Assembly (NCBI GenBank): GCA_016926235.1
Contig: JAFGOZ010000230.1
Coordinates: 1-7,595 of the forward strand
Length of the DNA stretch: 7,595 bases
Direction of reading: 5' to 3'
Source of the DNA: Bacteroidales bacterium
GTDB lineage: Bacteria > Bacteroidota > Bacteroidia > Bacteroidales > UBA10428
Below are positions 6,015-7,595 of this stretch, one piece after another. Under the pieces are notes generated by a model. The model saw only the letters and a program-made list of their open reading frames with translations. It made no database searches and had not been told where the DNA came from. A program made the position numbers and the translations under genes. Position 1 is the stretch's first letter. Every line of letters begins with the position of its first letter.

Positions 6015-6613
6015 ATGAGAACAAATCTGAAAGCACACAATTTTACTCAACCAAAGAATCAGTAACTTTTTTTAAAACACAAGATGATTTTAGAAAATGG
6101 CTGGAAAGTCACCACGAAAAGGAGACAGAACTAATTGTTGGATTTTATAAAGTGGATAGCGGAAAACCTTCAATGAGCTGGTCACAATCGGTTGACCAAG
6201 CACTTTGTTTTGGTTGGATAGATGGAGTTAGAAAATCCATTGACAAGGAGAGTTATAGCATTCGTTTTACACCACGCAGGAGGACCAGTAACTGGAGTGC
6301 AATCAATATTAAAAAAGTTGAAGAACTCGCAAAAGCAGGACTTATGAAACCTGCTGGACTAAAATCATTTAGTTTAAGGAAAGAAAATAAATCCGAGATT
6401 TACTCTTACGAAAAGGATACATTATTTCTTGATTCAAACTATGAGATACAATTTAAAGAGAACAAAAAAGCGTGGGACTTTTTTATGAAACAAGCACCTT
6501 CGTATAAAAAAGCAATAATGCGTTGGATAATGAGTGCCATGCAAGAAAAAACCAGACTATCACGATTAGAAAAAACAATAAAAGAAAGCGAACAACAAAA
6601 GCGAGTCTCATAA
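6011..6613 (+). CDS. YdeI/OmpD-associated (OmdA) family protein (cassette G)
   Basis: 200 residues, the usual family length. The N-terminal domain has the typical order: VTFFKTQDDFRKWLESHH, then ETELIVGFYKVDSGKPSMSW, SVDQALCFGWIDG, and YSIRFTPRRRTSNWSAINIK, leading to AKAGLMKPAGLKSF. The C-terminal helical OmdA section (about 150-195) has AWDFFMKQAPSYKKAIMRWI and a basic tail. The family is annotated as bacteriocin protection or YdeI/OmpD-associated after E. coli and Salmonella work, but the molecular activity is unclear. It is soluble with no signal peptide. It is preceded in the same cassette by DUF4180 with an ATGA overlap, which suggests the two proteins act together; this is inference from linkage. 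Confidence 0.88.
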   Translation: MNENKSESTQFYSTKESVTFFKTQDDFRKWLESHHEKETELIVGFYKVDSGKPSMSWSQSVDQALCFGWIDGVRKSIDKESYSIRFTPRRRTSNWSAINIKKVEELAKAGLMKPAGLKSFSLRKENKSEIYSYEKDTLFLDSNYEIQFKENKKAWDFFMKQAPSYKKAIMRWIMSAMQEKTRLSRLEKTIKESEQQKRVS

Positions 6614-6626
6614 AAAAACAACGACC

Positions 6627-6773
6627 CGCTAACAGCGTGTATAAGCCATTGCTGGTAGCGGGTTTTCGAGTATATGCTCACTTGGTAACCTTGTGCTAAC
6701 TCGACCACAAAGCGCTTTGGCAACCTGCCTGGCGGCAGACAGGCGCAACGGCTCATACACGCGGACGTTGGGT
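6627..6773 (+). repeat. attC7, recombination site closing cassette G (with hairpin insert)
   Basis: R'' CGCTAAC (6627-6633) complements the GTTAGCG opening cassette G, and nine positions match (GTTAGCGGG). R' GTTGGGT (6767-6773) fits GTTRRRY exactly. The standard 18-position arms are present. The site is 147 bp with the palindrome at 6724-6743. Confidence 0.93.
6724..6743. repeat. 20-bp palindromic insert nested in attC7
   Basis: This is the third identical copy of CCTGCCTGGCGGCAGACAGG, again between GCAA and CGCAACGG. Confidence 0.87.
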
Positions 6774-6820
6774 ATAATTGATCAAGAACCACTGCACATG
6801 GAAATATCATGCAATAGTGT

Positions 6821-6828
6821 TAACTTTA
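6821..6828 (+). promoter_or_regulatory. Candidate -7 element for the cassette H toxin-antitoxin genes
   Basis: TAACTTTA differs from TAnnTTTG only in the last base and lies 15 bases before the ATG at 6844. The -33 region is weak, so support is moderate. Confidence 0.45.
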
Positions 6829-6843
6829 CAAAAATTGATAACA

Positions 6844-7026
6844 ATGCTTACTAAAGAAAAATTGAATAAGACAATCAATAACTTGCCTGATTCATTTACA
6901 ATTGATGATTTGATAGATCAGTTGATTTTTATTGAGAAAGTTGAGGAAGGATTAAAGCAGTCCGAGGAAGGAAAGGTTGTTTCGAATGAGGACGTTAAAC
7001 AAATGATTGACAAATGGTCAAAGTAG
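6844..7026 (+). CDS. Antitoxin of a ParE/RelE-type pair (cassette H)
   Basis: 60 residues from ATG 6844. An in-frame TTG at 6778 would lengthen the protein by 22 residues, but it would lie in the attC boundary and upstream of the likely promoter, so the ATG is preferred. The protein is acidic and helical: KLNKTINNLPDSFTIDDLID, then QLIFIEKVEEGLKQSEEGK and VVSNEDVKQMIDKW. This SFTIDDLIDxLIFxEKxExG...GxxVSxEExKxxxxKW layout is common in small antitoxins placed before ParE/RelE toxins in Bacteroidota. It overlaps the toxin start by 13 bases. It is likely to wrap the toxin with its C-terminal helix; DNA binding is not evident from sequence. Confidence 0.85.
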   Translation: MLTKEKLNKTINNLPDSFTIDDLIDQLIFIEKVEEGLKQSEEGKVVSNEDVKQMIDKWSK

Positions 7027-7312
7027 TTTGGACTGAATTATCTACAACAGATCTAAAAGAAATATTCGATTACATCGCAGACGACTCAGTTCGTTATGCG
7101 TCTATTACAGCCAATAAAATATACCAAAGAGTACAACCATTAAGTGAAAATCCACTTATGGGAAGGATAGCCCCAGAGTTTAACAAAAGGATATTAGGGA
7201 GTTACTTGAAGGTAATTATAGGATAATTTATCGCATTAAGAATGCTTCAGAGATTGATATATTACGTGTATATCATGTCGCTAGATTACTAAGAAAGAAA
7301 AGCCTCAAATAA
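7014..7312 (+). pseudogene. ParE/RelE family toxin, frameshifted (cassette H)
   Basis: The frame from ATG 7014 encodes VKVVWTELSTTDLKEIFDYI, then YASITANKIYQRV and PLSENPLMGRIAPEFNK, a normal ParE/RelE start, but ends in an abnormal tail (ILGSYLKVIIG) at 7226. The -1 frame continues the family exactly: KDIRELLEGNYRIIYRIKNA, then SEIDILRVYHVARLLRK and KKSLK, ending at TAA 7310-7312. The join falls in the run AAAA at 7185-7188 (AACAAAAGG). Adding one A would restore a protein of about 99 residues with the essential C-terminal strands. The simplest reading is a one-base deletion that inactivates the toxin; -1 ribosomal slippage on the A run or a sequencing error in a homopolymer are alternatives. 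The intact antitoxin upstream is still in frame. Confidence 0.85.
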
Positions 7313-7322
7313 AATCAACTAT

Positions 7323-7450
7323 ACCCAATAGCGTGTATAAGCCATTGCTGGCCGCGGGTTTGCGTAGGTTAGTTTACTTTGTTACCTTATGCTACCTAGA
7401 CCACAAAGCGCTTTGAATCACGCAACGGCCCATACACGCGGGCGTTGGGT
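7323..7450 (+). repeat. attC8, recombination site closing cassette H (altered R'' core)
   Basis: R'' is ACCCAAT (7323-7329) instead of ACCCAAC; apart from that last base it complements the GTTGGGT opening cassette H, and 15 of 16 positions match if the changed base is left out of the count. R' GTTGGGT (7444-7450) is canonical. The right arm reads GCAACGGCCCATACACGC, with one extra A·C mismatch on the top strand that is a G·T wobble on the bottom strand. The site is 128 bp, without the hairpin insert. Confidence 0.9.
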
Positions 7451-7491
7451 ACAAGCCAAAAAAAGAACCTCGAAACATCATTAAAATGTAT

Positions 7492-7499
7492 TAAATTTG
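7492..7499 (+). promoter_or_regulatory. -7 element for the DUF2281 gene
   Basis: TAAATTTG matches TAnnTTTG exactly, 18 bases before the ATG at 7518. No convincing -33 element was found. Confidence 0.6.
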
Positions 7500-7517
7500 C
7501 ATATTAGAGATAATGAT

Positions 7518-7595
7518 ATGACAGATATTCAGATATATAATAAACTACATTTCCTTAAACCCTCACTCAAAAAGGAGGTTAGTGATTTTATTGAC
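7518..7595 (+). CDS. DUF2281-like protein, N-terminal fragment (cassette I)
   Basis: Twenty-six codons are visible before the window ends. QIYNKLHFLKPSLKKEVSDF followed by ID matches the start of DUF2281 proteins, whose N-terminus reads roughly L-Y-x-K-L-x-x-L-P-x-x-L-K-x-E-V-x-D-F-I. These are small proteins often found as the first gene of a VapBC-type or other toxin-antitoxin pair, so the rest of the cassette may encode a toxin (for example a PIN-domain protein); that part is a prediction. It opens the ninth cassette, directly after attC8, with its own -7 element at 7492-7499. Confidence 0.7.
   Translation, partial: MTDIQIYNKLHFLKPSLKKEVSDFID

Larger units (their letters stand above)
236..7450 (+). 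mobile_element. Integron gene-cassette array (eight complete cassettes)
   Basis: Nine attC-like sites in one orientation flank eight cassettes of about 0.7-1.2 kb, each holding one gene or one overlapping gene pair on the + strand. Taking the cut as G^TT in R', the cassettes are A 360-1431, B 1432-2232, C 2233-3060, D 3061-3966, E 3967-4697, F 4698-5601, G 5602-6767 and H 6768-7444. Within a cassette, the first bases after the cut are complementary to the R'' box at its far end, as expected if each entered as a circle through a tyrosine-recombinase integrase. The attC sites are close relatives of each other, as in sedentary chromosomal integrons. No intI gene, attI site or Pc promoter is visible, so integrase-bearing array and CALIN remain open. 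Confidence 0.9.

Noticed and set aside
236..7450. CRISPR array
   Set aside because: The repeats are about 130 bp, imperfectly palindromic and separated by 0.55-1.1 kb of genes rather than by short spacers.
236..7450. Insertion sequences or MITEs bounded by the repeats
   Set aside because: There is no transposase, the repeats are directly oriented, and cassette ends pair with themselves through GTT/AAC boxes as attC sites do. The only MITE-like item is the 20-bp palindrome nested in three sites.
1311..7450. attC hairpins as transcription terminators
   Set aside because: There is no T run after the stems, and the top-strand stem has mismatches. Some effect on read-through is possible but unsupported.
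1..7595. tRNA, rRNA or riboswitch
   Set aside because: No cloverleaf with a T-loop sequence, no rRNA-like stretch and no known riboswitch pattern was seen. The conserved structured DNA is accounted for by attC.

Overview
The window is a run of mobile gene cassettes joined by attC sites: an integron cassette array, most probably from a member of the Bacteroidota. The host assignment rests on several signs. The sequence is AT-rich. Several genes are preceded by the Bacteroidota -7 element TAnnTTTG, and one has the full TTTG-N19-TATCTTTG promoter. There are no clear Shine-Dalgarno sites. One lipoprotein has an acidic stretch just after its lipobox cysteine, and the gene families (DUF4180, YdeI/OmdA, DUF2281, HEPN/MNT) are common in that phylum. 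No integrase gene, attI site or integron promoter lies in the window, so it is either the interior of a long array or a cluster of attC sites lacking an integrase (CALIN).

Layout: nine attC sites of 126-147 bp, all in the same orientation, separate eight complete cassettes and two partial ones. Every real gene is on the + strand. In order: the 3' end of a serine hydrolase gene (1-162); attC0; cassette A, a lipoprotein; attC1; cassette B, a five-helix membrane protein; attC2; cassette C, higBA toxin-antitoxin; attC3; cassette D, a membrane protein possibly of the DUF4386 type; attC4; cassette E, an antitoxin/RelE-ParE toxin pair; attC5; cassette F, an MNT/HEPN pair; attC6; cassette G, DUF4180 plus YdeI/OmdA; attC7; cassette H, an antitoxin/ParE toxin pair whose toxin is frameshifted; attC8; cassette I, the start of a DUF2281 gene.

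How it works together: no pathway links the genes. Each cassette is an independent module of one gene or one overlapping pair. Four of the eight complete cassettes are toxin-antitoxin type modules. These, and cassette I, carry a recognisable promoter of their own; the other four do not. This fits the idea that addiction modules stabilise a large, mostly silent array.

The most interesting signal is in the recombination sites. (1) Each stem arm pair has A·C mismatches on the top strand that become G·T wobbles on the bottom strand, and two diverged sites keep the pairing by compensatory changes. (2) In six cassettes the two ends are complementary for about 13-16 positions, well beyond the 7-bp R box, with a wobble repeatedly at position 11. 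(3) Three attC sites carry the same 20-bp palindrome at the same place. (4) Two sites share a 7-nt insert in the R'' box. Intergenic DNA is almost entirely attC; no gap without an annotated feature exceeds 300 bases.
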